This document shows positions 51,114 through 60,059 of a stretch of 64,000 bases of DNA, piece after piece. The notes beneath the pieces are model-generated. The model did not search any database. It had not been told where the DNA came from and saw only the letters and a program-made list of their open reading frames with translations. The position numbers were made by a program, and so were the translations under genes. The first letter of the stretch is position 1. Every line of letters starts with the position of its first letter. This stretch comes from Intestinirhabdus alba (GTDB lineage: Bacteria > Pseudomonadota > Gammaproteobacteria > Enterobacterales > Enterobacteriaceae): assembly GCF_009711095.1 (NCBI RefSeq), contig NZ_WMJZ01000001.1, positions 62,001-126,000 of the forward strand. The letters run 5' to 3'.

Positions 51114-51884
51114 TTAGCGATCGATGACGATCAGCGGCGCGTCGCCCGCCGGATCGTTGAGCACCGTAATGTCCGCCGCATAGAGCGCCTTCAGCGCGGG
51201 CTGGTTCAGCACCTGCTGCGGACTGCCGCTGTCGACGACCCGGCCCTTCTCCAGCAGCACCACGCGATCGGCGTAGCGGGCGGCGAGGTTCAGATCGTGC
51301 AGCACGCAGCAGACGCTAAACTGCCGCTCGCGCACCAGCTGGCGCAGCAGGCGGAAAAGGTGCTGCTGGTGGTGAATATCCAGCGCGGAGGTGGGTTCGT
51401 CCAGAAACAGCCAGCGGGGCGAGGGTTCCGGCTGCCACAGCTGCAGCAGCAGCCGCGCCAGTTGCACCCGCTGCTGCTCGCCGCCGGAGAGCTGGCGGTA
51501 GTCGCGGGAGGCCAGATCGCAGCAGTCGCACAGCGCCATAATGTGCGCTGTCTCATCGCGTGACGAGTGGGTGCGGTGAGGATGACGGCCCATGCGGATC
51601 ACCTCTTCCACGCTGAACGGAAAGGCCATATGGCTGTTCTGGCGCATCACGGCGCGCACCTTCGCCAGTCCGGCGATGGGCCACTCCGCCAGCGGCTTAC
51701 CGAACAGGGTACAGCGACCGCTTTGCGGCCTCAGATAGCCCGTCAGCAGGCGCAGCAGGGTCGATTTCCCGGCACCGTTGGGGCCGAGAATGGCGACGAT
51801 TTCGCCGCCGGGCAGCGTCAGCGAAACGTCGTCCGTCAGGCGACGCCCCCGCAGGCCGTAGACCAGGTTTTCTGCGACGATCAT
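51114..51884 (-). CDS. hmuV: Heme ABC transporter ATPase HmuV
   Basis: A 256-residue ATPase of the FecE/HmuV type: Walker [10 protein letters not shown], signature LSGGEQQR, Walker [13 protein letters not shown]. Start: ATG at 51884 overlaps the hmuU stop as ATGA, so translation is coupled; the frame extends 10 codons further but is not used. It powers heme import with HmuU and HmuT. Last gene of the operon. Confidence 0.93.
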   Translation of the reverse strand: MIVAENLVYGLRGRRLTDDVSLTLPGGEIVAILGPNGAGKSTLLRLLTGYLRPQSGRCTLFGKPLAEWPIAGLAKVRAVMRQNSHMAFPFSVEEVIRMGRHPHRTHSSRDETAHIMALCDCCDLASRDYRQLSGGEQQRVQLARLLLQLWQPEPSPRWLFLDEPTSALDIHHQQHLFRLLRQLVRERQFSVCCVLHDLNLAARYADRVVLLEKGRVVDSGSPQQVLNQPALKALYAADITVLNDPAGDAPLIVIDR

Positions 51885-52885
51885 GACACTCTCCTGTTGC
51901 GTAAAATCAGCCACAAAAACCAGGGGCCGCCAATCAGGCTGGTCAGCAGGCCGACGGGCATTTCCGCCGGCTGCACCAGGGTGCGGGCCAGGGTATCGGC
52001 CAGCAGCAGCAGGGAGGCCCCGGCCAGGGTCGAGCAGGGAAGAAGCCAGCGGTGATCGGCGCCGATCGTCATGCGGATCAGGTGCGGGATCACCAGACCG
52101 ACAAAACCGATAATGCCGCTGACCGACACGGCCGCCCCCACCAACAGCGAGCTGAGCAGCAGCAGCAGCTGGCGCTGACGCTTTACGTTCACGCCCAGGT
52201 AGTGCGCCTCTTCATCGCCAAGCTGCAGCAGGTTCAGCGTCCCGGAAAGGGTGGCGGTCGCGATAATCGTCGGCAGGATAAACGAGCCGGCAACCAGCAG
52301 CGTCGGCCACTGGGCCTGGCCAAGATTGCCCATCATCCACAGGGTGAGCTGGCGCAGCTGCTGGTCGTCGCCGACGTAGCTCAGGATGCCGATGGCCGCC
52401 CCGCACAGCGCGTTGATGGCGATCCCGGCCAGCAGTAGCTGCATCATGCCGCCGTGTCTGTGACGCTGGCTAATCAGAAAAATAACGCTGCATACCACCA
52501 TGCTGCCCGCGACGGCGAAAATCATCTGTTCATACAGCGCCAGAACGACGGGGAAGGAGAAGGGGATGACGATGGCCACTCCAACCATCAGCGCGGAGCC
52601 GCTGCTGATGCCAAGAAGGCCCGGATCGGCCATCGGATTGCGGAACAGCCCCTGCATGATAACGCCCGCCGCGGCCAGCGCGCCGCCGACCAGCACCGCC
52701 AGCAGCACCCTCGGCAGGCGGATATTCAGCCAGATAGCGCGGTATTCCTCCTCAAAAAGGGCCTGGAGGCTGATATGTAGCGCCCCCTGAGAGGCAGCAA
52801 ACAGCGCCAGCGCGATCAGCAGCAGGGCGAGGCCCGTCAATACGCCGGCGGAAGAGAGTGAATCCTTGAACACGCAAAGCTCCAT
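51881..52885 (-). CDS. hmuU: Heme ABC transporter permease HmuU
   Basis: A 334-residue FecCD-family permease with about ten helices. Family motifs [18 protein letters not shown] and [15 protein letters not shown] are present. It pairs with HmuV and HmuT across the inner membrane. 40 bp downstream of the reductase-like gene. Confidence 0.93.
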   Translation of the reverse strand: MELCVFKDSLSSAGVLTGLALLLIALALFAASQGALHISLQALFEEEYRAIWLNIRLPRVLLAVLVGGALAAAGVIMQGLFRNPMADPGLLGISSGSALMVGVAIVIPFSFPVVLALYEQMIFAVAGSMVVCSVIFLISQRHRHGGMMQLLLAGIAINALCGAAIGILSYVGDDQQLRQLTLWMMGNLGQAQWPTLLVAGSFILPTIIATATLSGTLNLLQLGDEEAHYLGVNVKRQRQLLLLLSSLLVGAAVSVSGIIGFVGLVIPHLIRMTIGADHRWLLPCSTLAGASLLLLADTLARTLVQPAEMPVGLLTSLIGGPWFLWLILRNRRVS

Positions 52886-52925
52886 GAGGTCTTTGCGGCG
52901 CGGATAGCCCGCGCCGCGGGAGGGG

Positions 52926-53549
52926 TTACGTCGGCTTTAGCTCTGGCTCTACCAGGCTCCAGATCCGCTGGTGTAGCGCGGGCGCGCAGGCCAGCTCGCG
53001 AATGTGCGCGGCAACGTCCGCGCGCCTCACAAAGCCGTGGCACTCCCGATCCGGAAATCGCCGCGCCCTGCCGGTGGCTTCACCGTTGAGCAGCCCGCCG
53101 GGACGAAGAATGGCATAATCCAGCCGGCTGGTCTGCAGCCAGCTTTCCGCCAGCGTCTTTTCCCGCACGGCCTGGCCAAAGGCGGCCCTGGCGCGGGCGG
53201 ATAAAAATTGCCAGCTGTCGCCGCAGCCCAGCGAGGTCACCAGGATCATTTTGCTGATGCCCGCCTTTTCGGCCTCGTCGATGACGGTGCGGTGCGCCAG
53301 ATAGTCCTGCGCGCCGCCCATGGAGGAGATAACGAGCGCCTGCTGGCCCGCGGCGCGGCAGGCGGCGGCCACCACGTCGGCGTCGCAGGCGTCGCCGTTA
53401 AAGACCTGTACGCCCTTTTTTTGCAGCGCCGCGGCGGCCTGCGGATTGCGCACCACGGCGAAGGCCGGGCGGCGATCCGCCAGCGCCAGATCAAGCGTCA
53501 GCGCGCCTACGCCGCCGCCGCCCGCGCCGAAGAGTAGCCAGGGCGTCAT
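52926..53549 (-). CDS. NAD(P)-binding protein, ChuY-like (probable anaerobilin reductase)
   Basis: A 207-residue Rossmann-fold protein of the NAD(P)-binding/biliverdin-reductase-like type, with N-terminal FGAGGGGVGALTLDL, VISSMGGAQDY and ILRPGGLLNG. Its place beside hutX and hutW corresponds to ChuY of E. coli O157, which reduces anaerobilin, the ring-opened product of ChuW. Function assigned by context and fold. Overlaps hutX by 4 bp. Confidence 0.75.
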   Translation of the reverse strand: MTPWLLFGAGGGGVGALTLDLALADRRPAFAVVRNPQAAAALQKKGVQVFNGDACDADVVAAACRAAGQQALVISSMGGAQDYLAHRTVIDEAEKAGISKMILVTSLGCGDSWQFLSARARAAFGQAVREKTLAESWLQTSRLDYAILRPGGLLNGEATGRARRFPDRECHGFVRRADVAAHIRELACAPALHQRIWSLVEPELKPT

Positions 53550-54043
53550 TGGGCGGCTTCCTTCAGGGAGGCGGCCAGAGCGCGGAAGGCTTCCAGCTGG
53601 TCGCCCGACAGCTGGCGATGCTCATCACGGCCAAGGAAGATTTTAAACATCGCGCCGCCGGCCGCGTTAAAGAAGAGGATTGACGCGGTGTCCATCGCCA
53701 TAAATTTGCGCTCCACCAGCGCGATATGCGTGCAGTTTTCCGCCCTGATGTGGCCGGTCATGCCTTTTTTACCGCGCAGGTTGAAGTAGCCGTGGCGGTG
53801 GAATCCGGAGGGCAGCTCGCCGCTGAACTCCAGGATCACGTCCGCGGTGTGCACCAGGGTGGTGACGTTGCCCCATTCGCAGACGGCATCCCAGACGGCG
53901 TCAAAGCGATCGCCGGCGACCAGCGTCGGGGCGGGCAGATTTTTTACCACCTCAAGCAGGGTGGTGTTGTACTGCTGTGCAATGGCTTCCAGCGTGCCGT
54001 CCGGCCCGGTTTTTAAAAAATCCTGCAAAGAGACATGGCTCAT
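53546..54043 (-). CDS. hutX: Heme utilisation carrier protein HutX/ChuX
   Basis: A 165-residue HutX/ChuX-family protein, MSHVSLQDFLKTGPDGTLEA onward, with the conserved GYFNLRGKKGMTGHI and FFNAAGGAMFKIFLGRDEHR. It binds heme (or anaerobilin) in the cytoplasm. Located 12 bp after hutW. Confidence 0.92.
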   Translation of the reverse strand: MSHVSLQDFLKTGPDGTLEAIAQQYNTTLLEVVKNLPAPTLVAGDRFDAVWDAVCEWGNVTTLVHTADVILEFSGELPSGFHRHGYFNLRGKKGMTGHIRAENCTHIALVERKFMAMDTASILFFNAAGGAMFKIFLGRDEHRQLSGDQLEAFRALAASLKEAAQ

Positions 54044-54055
54044 AAATTACTCCTG

Positions 54056-55393
54056 TTAAGGTGTTTCTATCGCATTGCGCGGCGTATTGAGTTCCTGAAT
54101 CAGCGCGTCAAGAGAGTGTAAAATGTTGCTCGCCCAGAAGCGTCCTTCGTTGGTCAGACGCAGGCAGGTCGAGGCGTCGCGGGTCAGACCCGCCCGGTGC
54201 CACTGGCTGAGCAGGGGGGCGAGCCGCGCCGCGTGCGGGGTCAGCTCATCCAGCGGGACGCGGGCCGTTTCTACGCCCGCCTGCAGCGTGTGCCGCCACT
54301 GGAAGCCGCGTTCGGCGGTGCGCATCATCATCATCAGCGGCTTTTTACCGGCGGCGATCGTCTCGTGCCACGCCGGGAGGCGGCGCTCAACCATCCACGA
54401 GTAGCCGTTGACCGAGCCGCCCGCGCCGGAGCCGAACGCCAGGCAGTCCGCCCCCTGCTTAATCAGCAGGTTATACAGGTTGCGCTCGCGGGTGGTGCGC
54501 GCCCAGTGGCTGTTGCTGATACAGCGCCAGCCGGCGCTGTCCATAAAATCACAGCCCTGAAGATAGAGGTCGCGCCGCGCCGCCGGAGAGGGGACGGCGG
54601 TGCGGCCGTTTTCCACCGCCTTGCCCAGCGCGGTGTTGGGGAGCAGATTGAGGGCGTAAAGATCGACCCCGTCGAGGCCGATGTCCCGGGCTATCGCCAG
54701 ATCTTCTCCCCACCGCTTTTCATCCTGGCCGGGCAGGCCGAACAGCAGGTCGCAGACCACGGCGGCGCGGTCCCGCTTAACCAGCCCTCTCATAAAGGCG
54801 GCGGCGGCAGGGCCGTCGGCGGTGCGCGCCATCTTCTTGCGGATGGCGCTGTTAAACGACTGAATGCCGATGGAGAAGCGATTAGCACCGGCGTCGAGGC
54901 AGGCGTCGATCCGGTTGTCGTCAAAACTGAGCACCCGGCCTTCGATGGTGATTTCGCAGTCCGGCGTCAGCGGCAGCTTTTCACGCAGGGTAGTAATGAT
55001 TCGCGCCAGGTCCCTGGCCGACAGCGCCGACGGCGTGCCGCCGCCGAAGTAAACCGCGTGGATGGGAGCCGACTGATGCAGAACGCTGTCGGCCTCCATC
55101 TCGATCTCGCGGATCAGCGCGTCGGTGTAGCGGGCGCAGCTCTCCGCGTCAAAGCGGTTCTGATAAAAGCCGCAGAAGGTGCAGTGGGTGGCGCAAAACG
55201 GAATATGCAGATAGACCAGCCTTTTGCGCGGAGGAGCCGCCCGGCCGATAAGCGCCAGCCAGGTTGGCGACAGCTGCTCTTTTGCCAGCGGGATCGCGCC
55301 GCGCCACGGCATGGTCGCCCGGCGATCTTTAAAGGGCTGGTTTCCCTCCAGGGCGAAATGTGGGGTGAGATCCAGGGGATTGACTGTTTTCAT
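54056..55393 (-). CDS. hutW: Heme-degrading radical SAM enzyme HutW/ChuW
   Basis: A 445-residue class C radical SAM methyltransferase-like protein related to HemN/HemW. The [4Fe-4S] motif CxxxCxxC is Cys67-Cys71-Cys74 (FCATHCTFCGFYQ); YFGGGTPSAL is the SAM glycine motif. ChuW opens heme oxygen-independently to anaerobilin, releasing iron. 20 bp downstream of hmuT. Confidence 0.93.
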   Translation of the reverse strand: MKTVNPLDLTPHFALEGNQPFKDRRATMPWRGAIPLAKEQLSPTWLALIGRAAPPRKRLVYLHIPFCATHCTFCGFYQNRFDAESCARYTDALIREIEMEADSVLHQSAPIHAVYFGGGTPSALSARDLARIITTLREKLPLTPDCEITIEGRVLSFDDNRIDACLDAGANRFSIGIQSFNSAIRKKMARTADGPAAAAFMRGLVKRDRAAVVCDLLFGLPGQDEKRWGEDLAIARDIGLDGVDLYALNLLPNTALGKAVENGRTAVPSPAARRDLYLQGCDFMDSAGWRCISNSHWARTTRERNLYNLLIKQGADCLAFGSGAGGSVNGYSWMVERRLPAWHETIAAGKKPLMMMMRTAERGFQWRHTLQAGVETARVPLDELTPHAARLAPLLSQWHRAGLTRDASTCLRLTNEGRFWASNILHSLDALIQELNTPRNAIETP

Positions 55394-55413
55394 AAGGTCT
55401 GTATCACATCCAT

Positions 55414-56238
55414 CTATTGGGGCCAGAACTGCTGGTGCAGGATTTCCACCGCATCGGTGACGCGCGGACCCATTCCCAGGATCTGCGCCTGGTCGATAGT
55501 GATAATGCGCTGATTTTTCCAGGCGGCGGTATGGGCGATCCCGGCAATGGCGCGCAGGCGGTTGAGATCGCCGTCCACCATTTGTGACGTTACGATAATC
55601 ACCTGCGGGTTGGCCGCGATCAGCGATTCGGCGCTGTAGCTGCTGTACTGGGCGTGGGTTGCCACGTTGCGCGCGCCCGCGAGGGTCATGATGGCGTCGG
55701 CGACGCTGCCTTTACCGGCCACCTGCGGGGCGCTGCCGCCGGCGGAAAGAATAAACAGCGCCGTCACCGGCGCGCCTTTCGCCGCCACGCTGCGCTGGAC
55801 GCGCGCCAGGCGCTGGCGGATACGCTCCGTCAGCGCCTCGCCCTGGGCAGGGATCTGCAGGAGCTGCGCCAGGGTGTGAATGTTGGCGTACAGCCGATCG
55901 ACCGTGGCGGGAACGCGCGGCAGGGTTACCACCTTGACCTTTTGCCCGCGCAGCTGATCCAGAACGATCGGCGGTCCGGCGTCCTGCCAGGTGATTACGC
56001 TGTCCGGGCGCAGGGATAAAATGCCCTCGCTGTTCAGCTGCTTCCAGTAGCCGATGTGCGCAAGCGCGGCGGTTTCCGGCGGCCAGGAGGTGGTTTGATC
56101 CACCCCGACCACGCGATCGCCCGCGCCCATCGCGTAGATAATCTCGGTGAGGGAGCCGCCCGCCACCACCAGTCGGGAGGCGGCCTGCGCGCCAAAGGCG
56201 CAGGCGAGGGTCAGTAAACCCGCAATCAGTTTTTTCAT
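55414..56238 (-). CDS. hmuT: Periplasmic heme-binding protein HmuT
   Basis: A 274-residue class III solute-binding protein with signal peptide (MKKLIAGLLTLACAFGAQAA). The N-lobe segment VAGGSLTEIIYAMGAGDRVV and heme/siderophore-binding C-lobe are typical. Start: ATG at 56238 chosen for its signal peptide; an in-frame ATG at 56253 overlaps the receptor gene. It delivers heme to HmuUV. Confidence 0.92.
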   Translation of the reverse strand: MKKLIAGLLTLACAFGAQAASRLVVAGGSLTEIIYAMGAGDRVVGVDQTTSWPPETAALAHIGYWKQLNSEGILSLRPDSVITWQDAGPPIVLDQLRGQKVKVVTLPRVPATVDRLYANIHTLAQLLQIPAQGEALTERIRQRLARVQRSVAAKGAPVTALFILSAGGSAPQVAGKGSVADAIMTLAGARNVATHAQYSSYSAESLIAANPQVIIVTSQMVDGDLNRLRAIAGIAHTAAWKNQRIITIDQAQILGMGPRVTDAVEILHQQFWPQ

Positions 56239-56240
56239 TT

Positions 56241-58376
56241 TCAGAAGTTCCATGCAAAGCCAACCGCCGCGTTAAGGCCCGCCGCAGGAATCGATTCGTG
56301 CGCGGTCTGGTAACGCTTGTTGGTCAGGTTATTGAGGGCCAGGTTGACCTGATACTGATCCTGCGGGCCAAATTCGGCGTTAAAGGCGAGGTTAAGGGTT
56401 GCCCAGCCCGCATAGTTCGTCTCTTTACTGCCGGTTCTGTCTTTGGCGCGGGAGGCGGCGCGAACAAAGAGGTCCGAGGTGACGTTGGCGGCGTTCAGCA
56501 GCAGGGTGTGCTTCAGGCCCGCTCGTCCCGTCAGCGCCGGTTCGCCGGTATCCCAGGTCTTAAGGGTATCGCCTTCGTACTGACGGCGAATCAGATTGCC
56601 GCTCAGATAAGGGGAAACGGCCCAGCCGTTGTACTCTGCCGACAGCTCCATACCCCAGCTCCTGGCGCGATTGATGTTGTCGTAGTAGTAATAACCGCCG
56701 CGGGAGGAGGCGCTGTTGCCGTTGCAGACCGGCTGTCCCGAGCAGGCCAGGCTGGCGATATAGTCTTTGGCTTCCGAGTAGTACACCGCCCCGTCGACCA
56801 GCCACAGGTTGCCTTTATAGCGTGCTCCCAGCTCATAGTTATTGGAGCGCTCCGCCTTCAGGCCGCTATTGCCCCAGGTGACGCTGCCCCCGGCGGAGGT
56901 TTGCATAAACAGCTGCGCCAGCGTCGGGAAGACGTAGCCCTGGGCATACGCCGCGCGCAGTTCAAGGTTGTCAAAGCCGGAGTAGCGCAGGCTGGAGGAG
57001 GTGACCAGCGCATCGTCATGGGCTGACCGGCCGCCCGCCGACTGCCATCCCGCGCTGCTCTGGCTGTCGCTGCGGTCGAGCTTAGAGGAGAGCCAGTACT
57101 GGCGGGCACCAAGGGTCCAGGTCCAGCTATCGGCGAAGCGCCACTCGTTTTGCGCGAACAGCGAGACGTTGCTCTGCCCGGCCCCGGTATGCGAAAGGGT
57201 AGTGGTTTGCCTGTCGAAGAGGCCGCTCGCCGCCGTTTGTCGGCTCTGGGTGCGGGTGGCCTGCTTCACCTTGTCGTGCTGATACTGGGTGCCGATAATC
57301 AGCGCGTTGTTCGCCGGCAGCGAGAAATTGCTCTGCAGGGTGACGCCCTGGGTGTACTGCTTATCGTTGGTTCTGGTCTGACTGCTGACGGTCAGCGCCT
57401 GGATCAGCGGCCCTGGGATCGGCTGGGTGGTTTTCACCTGATTCTCAAACTTACGCTCGATGGTCTGCTCCCAGGCGTCGAGATGGATCGCTTTCAGAGA
57501 GTCGCCGCCGGCGTCGAAGTCGTAGAACAGGCCGATCTTCTCCCGCTCCAGCTTCGGGATCTTAACGCTGAATTCGTCGAAATCCTGACTATCCTTTGGG
57601 CTGAGCCAGGTCCGGGTGACGGTATTGTAGCGATCGAGCGACAGGCCGAACTTATGGCGATCGAGGTGATAGCCAAGCCACAGGCCCTGGCCATCGTTGC
57701 GGAAGTTTGTGTCCGGCAGCCTGCCGTCCGGCGTGTCGCGGTTGCCCTGATCGGCGTAGCTGCCGTTAATCCGGTAGTCAAAGTTGCCAATGCTGCCCCA
57801 GGCGGCGGCCGACTCTTCCCATCCGGCGGTGGCGGAGTTATAGACGGCCTTGACGCTGCCCGCGAGCGGCTTATCGCCCCCTTTTTTGGTAATAAAGTTG
57901 ACCACGCCGCCGATGGCCTGCGAGCCATAGAGCACCGACCAGGGACCTTTGACCACTTCGATGCGCTCCAGCGCGGACTCGTTAATCAGCAGGCCCGCGC
58001 CGTAGTTTTGCCCGGCGCGATGATAGCTGACCACCTGGCCGTCGATCAGGATCAGCACCCGCGACGAGGCCTCACCGCGGATGCGAATCTGCTTGCGGCC
58101 CGCCAGCGCGTTATCGGTGACCTCAACGCCGGGAATATCCTGCAGGTCGTCGGCAATGGAGACGCTGGTGGAGTTCTGCAGCGTCTGGCGATCGATAACC
58201 TGGATGGTCGCCGGGCTTTCCCAGAGGCTGCTTTCTGAGCGGTTAGCGGTAACAATCAGCGTATGATTATCTGACGTATCGTGCCGGGCGTGGGGATCGG
58301 CTGCCGAAGCCGCGCCTGCTACGCATAGCGCCAGGGTTGAGAGAAGCAAAGCGTGTTGACCCGTTCGTGACACCAT
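56241..58376 (-). CDS. TonB-dependent outer-membrane receptor, heme operon
   Basis: About 711 residues from the ATG at 58376 (MVSRTGQHALLLSTLALCVA signal, cleaved near GAASA). TonB box region HTLIVTANRSE, plug domain (IPGVEVTDNALAGRKQIRIRG, VKGPWSVLYGSQAIGGVVNF), 22-strand barrel ending in Phe (VGFAWNF). First gene of the heme operon, directly under a Fur box. The FRAP and NPNL boxes of classical heme receptors are not intact (YVFPTLAQLF and GNSGLKAE are the aligned segments), so the ligand may be heme or something else. The frame upstream to 58445 covers the Fur box and is ignored. Confidence 0.88.
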   Translation of the reverse strand: MVSRTGQHALLLSTLALCVAGAASAADPHARHDTSDNHTLIVTANRSESSLWESPATIQVIDRQTLQNSTSVSIADDLQDIPGVEVTDNALAGRKQIRIRGEASSRVLILIDGQVVSYHRAGQNYGAGLLINESALERIEVVKGPWSVLYGSQAIGGVVNFITKKGGDKPLAGSVKAVYNSATAGWEESAAAWGSIGNFDYRINGSYADQGNRDTPDGRLPDTNFRNDGQGLWLGYHLDRHKFGLSLDRYNTVTRTWLSPKDSQDFDEFSVKIPKLEREKIGLFYDFDAGGDSLKAIHLDAWEQTIERKFENQVKTTQPIPGPLIQALTVSSQTRTNDKQYTQGVTLQSNFSLPANNALIIGTQYQHDKVKQATRTQSRQTAASGLFDRQTTTLSHTGAGQSNVSLFAQNEWRFADSWTWTLGARQYWLSSKLDRSDSQSSAGWQSAGGRSAHDDALVTSSSLRYSGFDNLELRAAYAQGYVFPTLAQLFMQTSAGGSVTWGNSGLKAERSNNYELGARYKGNLWLVDGAVYYSEAKDYIASLACSGQPVCNGNSASSRGGYYYYDNINRARSWGMELSAEYNGWAVSPYLSGNLIRRQYEGDTLKTWDTGEPALTGRAGLKHTLLLNAANVTSDLFVRAASRAKDRTGSKETNYAGWATLNLAFNAEFGPQDQYQVNLALNNLTNKRYQTAHESIPAAGLNAAVGFAWNF

Positions 58377-58390
58377 GCGAGAGTCCTGTT

Positions 58391-58409
58391 GAGAATGATC
58401 ATTATTATC
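58391..58409 (-). promoter_or_regulatory. Fur box of the heme operon
   Basis: GAGAATGAT-C-ATTATTATC matches the 19-bp Fur consensus GATAATGAT-A-ATCATTATC at 16 of 18 arm positions. It lies 15 bp before the receptor start, implying iron repression of the whole operon. Confidence 0.9.
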
Positions 58410-58556
58410 ATTCGTGTTTATATGAAATTGACGGCGTCCGTTCAATGTGAAAGGTGCAGTAACGATGCAACTTTTTGATTTGCGTCAAACCGTCTCGCTT
58501 TAAAAAGCCAATAGTGTGAAGGCGATCGCCTGTAACAACAGTCATTACAAGGAATT

Positions 58557-58823
58557 AGGCTGTGTCCCTTAACCGTTCGCGAGCGTCGCTGGCGGTCATT
58601 CAGGTCCGGGGTAAGGCGCGAGCCGTAATGTCTGGTTATTCCAGATGCACGGCGAGCAACACAGCAGCGGACCTGAATGGCCCTAGCCCCGCGGGACGCG
58701 AACCACAAGTGCGTACTCTGCGTTGTCGGGCTTGAACAGAGTTCACTCTGTCCTGCGCCCTCCGCCTTGATTACGCGCTTCTGGCTCAGCGTCGACGCCA
58801 CGCCCGGTTAAGGGACACAGCCT
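58557..58823. mobile_element. MITE-like element with perfect 19-bp terminal inverted repeats
   Basis: The 267-bp element is bounded by AGGCTGTGTCCCTTAACCG (58557-58575) and its exact reverse complement (58805-58823). Inside are nested inverted repeats: CATTCAGGTCCG (58597-58608)/CGGACCTGAATG (58668-58679), TCTGG-ttatt-CCAGA (58631-58645) and ACAGAGT-tc-ACTCTGT (58736-58751). No ORF and no obvious target duplication. It could be a non-autonomous transposon or a degenerate IS remnant. Together with the receptor and cueR promoters it accounts for the 58377-58935 gap. Confidence 0.75.
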
Positions 58824-58935
58824 GGTCCTGGCGGATCGCGGGCATACGGTAAGATGAGAAGGAAAGCGCGTTATTACAGGTTATTCCCTGAAGCCACCGC
58901 CCGGTGTCGTGGCGAAACAAGCAGCAGGAGGAGCA

Positions 58936-59349
58936 GTGAACATTAGCGAAGTGGCGAAAAAAACGGGCCTGACCAGCAAGGCGATTCGATTCTACGAAGA
59001 GAAAGGGCTGGTAACGCCGCCGCTGCGCGGCGAGAACGGCTATCGTCAATACGGCCAGCGGCACCTGAATGAGCTGACGCTGCTGCGCCAGGCGCGCCAG
59101 GTCGGGTTTACTCTGGAGGAGTGCGGCGAGCTGGTGAAACTGCTCAACGATCCCGATCGCCGGAGCGCGGTTGTGAAAATGCGCACCCTGGAGAAGGTGG
59201 CGGAAATTGAGCGTCATATCGGCGAGCTGCAGGCGATGCGCGCCCGGCTGCTGGCGCTGGCGGAGTCCTGCCCGGGGGACGACGGCGCAGAATGCCCGAT
59301 TATCAATAACCTTTCCGGCTGCGGCTGCCGCAAGCGGGCAGATGACTAA
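58936..59349 (+). CDS. cueR: Copper-responsive MerR-family activator CueR
   Basis: A 137-residue MerR-type protein from a GTG start at 58936 preceded by AGGAGG (the frame opens at 58909, but the family N-terminus is [11 protein letters not shown]). The winged helix is followed by the dimerisation helix and Cu(I) ligands Cys112 and Cys120. It ends with the CueR tail GCGCRKR. It activates copA (and cueO) in response to Cu(I). In E. coli it is near copA, separated by glsA-ybaT. Confidence 0.96.
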   Translation: MNISEVAKKTGLTSKAIRFYEEKGLVTPPLRGENGYRQYGQRHLNELTLLRQARQVGFTLEECGELVKLLNDPDRRSAVVKMRTLEKVAEIERHIGELQAMRARLLALAESCPGDDGAECPIINNLSGCGCRKRADD

Positions 59350-60059
59350 CGGCGCGGGTTGAGCAGAAACACCACCGTACCGCGATACCAGGGCGATCGC
59401 CGTAGCTGCGCTTCGGCCTGCGGGTCGCGGCGGCCGTTCTGCACCAGCCCCAGCTTAAACGGAACCCGCAGCCTGGCGAGGGCGGGCAGATACTTCTGGT
59501 AATCGGCTACCGTGCGTCGCCCCTGGTAGCTCTGCACCACCAGCTCATCAACCGGCAGCGCGTTCAGCGTGGCGACATCCCCGGTTTTCGCCCAGTCCAG
59601 CAGTCCCGTCACTCCGAGCGCATACTCCGGCGGCAGATGCTGGCGCAGCTGGCGTAAAAAGTCGGCATAATCCGCCAGCCGGTAGGTGGCGGCATCAAAA
59701 TCGACCTGCAGCCCCACCACCTTATTTCCCGCCGCCTGCCAGCGCCGCAGCAGCTGGACGATTTGCGGCGCAACCGACTCCGGTACGTTGAGGGTGGCGA
59801 AACGTACGGTCAGCCAGATGGCGGGAAAGGAGAGGCGGCCCACCGGCAGGCCGAGACGCTGAAACCTGACGCTCCCCGCCCGGGCCAGCACCTCGCCCTG
59901 GTGCAGATAGACTATCTGCGCGTTTTGCAGCTCGTCTCCGGCCCGGACGCCGGACCACAGCCAGAAGGCCGGGTGTTCGCGGGTGATGACGACCTCCGCC
60001 GCCCGCGCCTGTCCGGCCAGCAGGGCAACTACCAGTAGTATTTGAGCTGCTGCGCCCAC
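59346..60059 (-). CDS. DUF3142-domain protein, exported
   Basis: A 237-residue protein with an N-terminal signal-like segment ([20 protein letters not shown]) and a TIM-barrel-like body recalling the GH18/spherulin-like DUF3142 family ([20 protein letters not shown] resembles a catalytic-loop DxDxA). Overlaps the upstream TPR-like gene by 31 bp and the cueR end by 4 bp. Not in E. coli at this place. Function unknown; possibly cell-envelope or polysaccharide related. Confidence 0.7.
   Translation of the reverse strand: MGAAAQILLVVALLAGQARAAEVVITREHPAFWLWSGVRAGDELQNAQIVYLHQGEVLARAGSVRFQRLGLPVGRLSFPAIWLTVRFATLNVPESVAPQIVQLLRRWQAAGNKVVGLQVDFDAATYRLADYADFLRQLRQHLPPEYALGVTGLLDWAKTGDVATLNALPVDELVVQSYQGRRTVADYQKYLPALARLRVPFKLGLVQNGRRDPQAEAQLRRSPWYRGTVVFLLNPRR

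Noticed and set aside
58557-58823. MITE-like element considered as a complete IS
   Set aside because: It is only 267 bp, has no transposase ORF on either strand and no visible target duplication.
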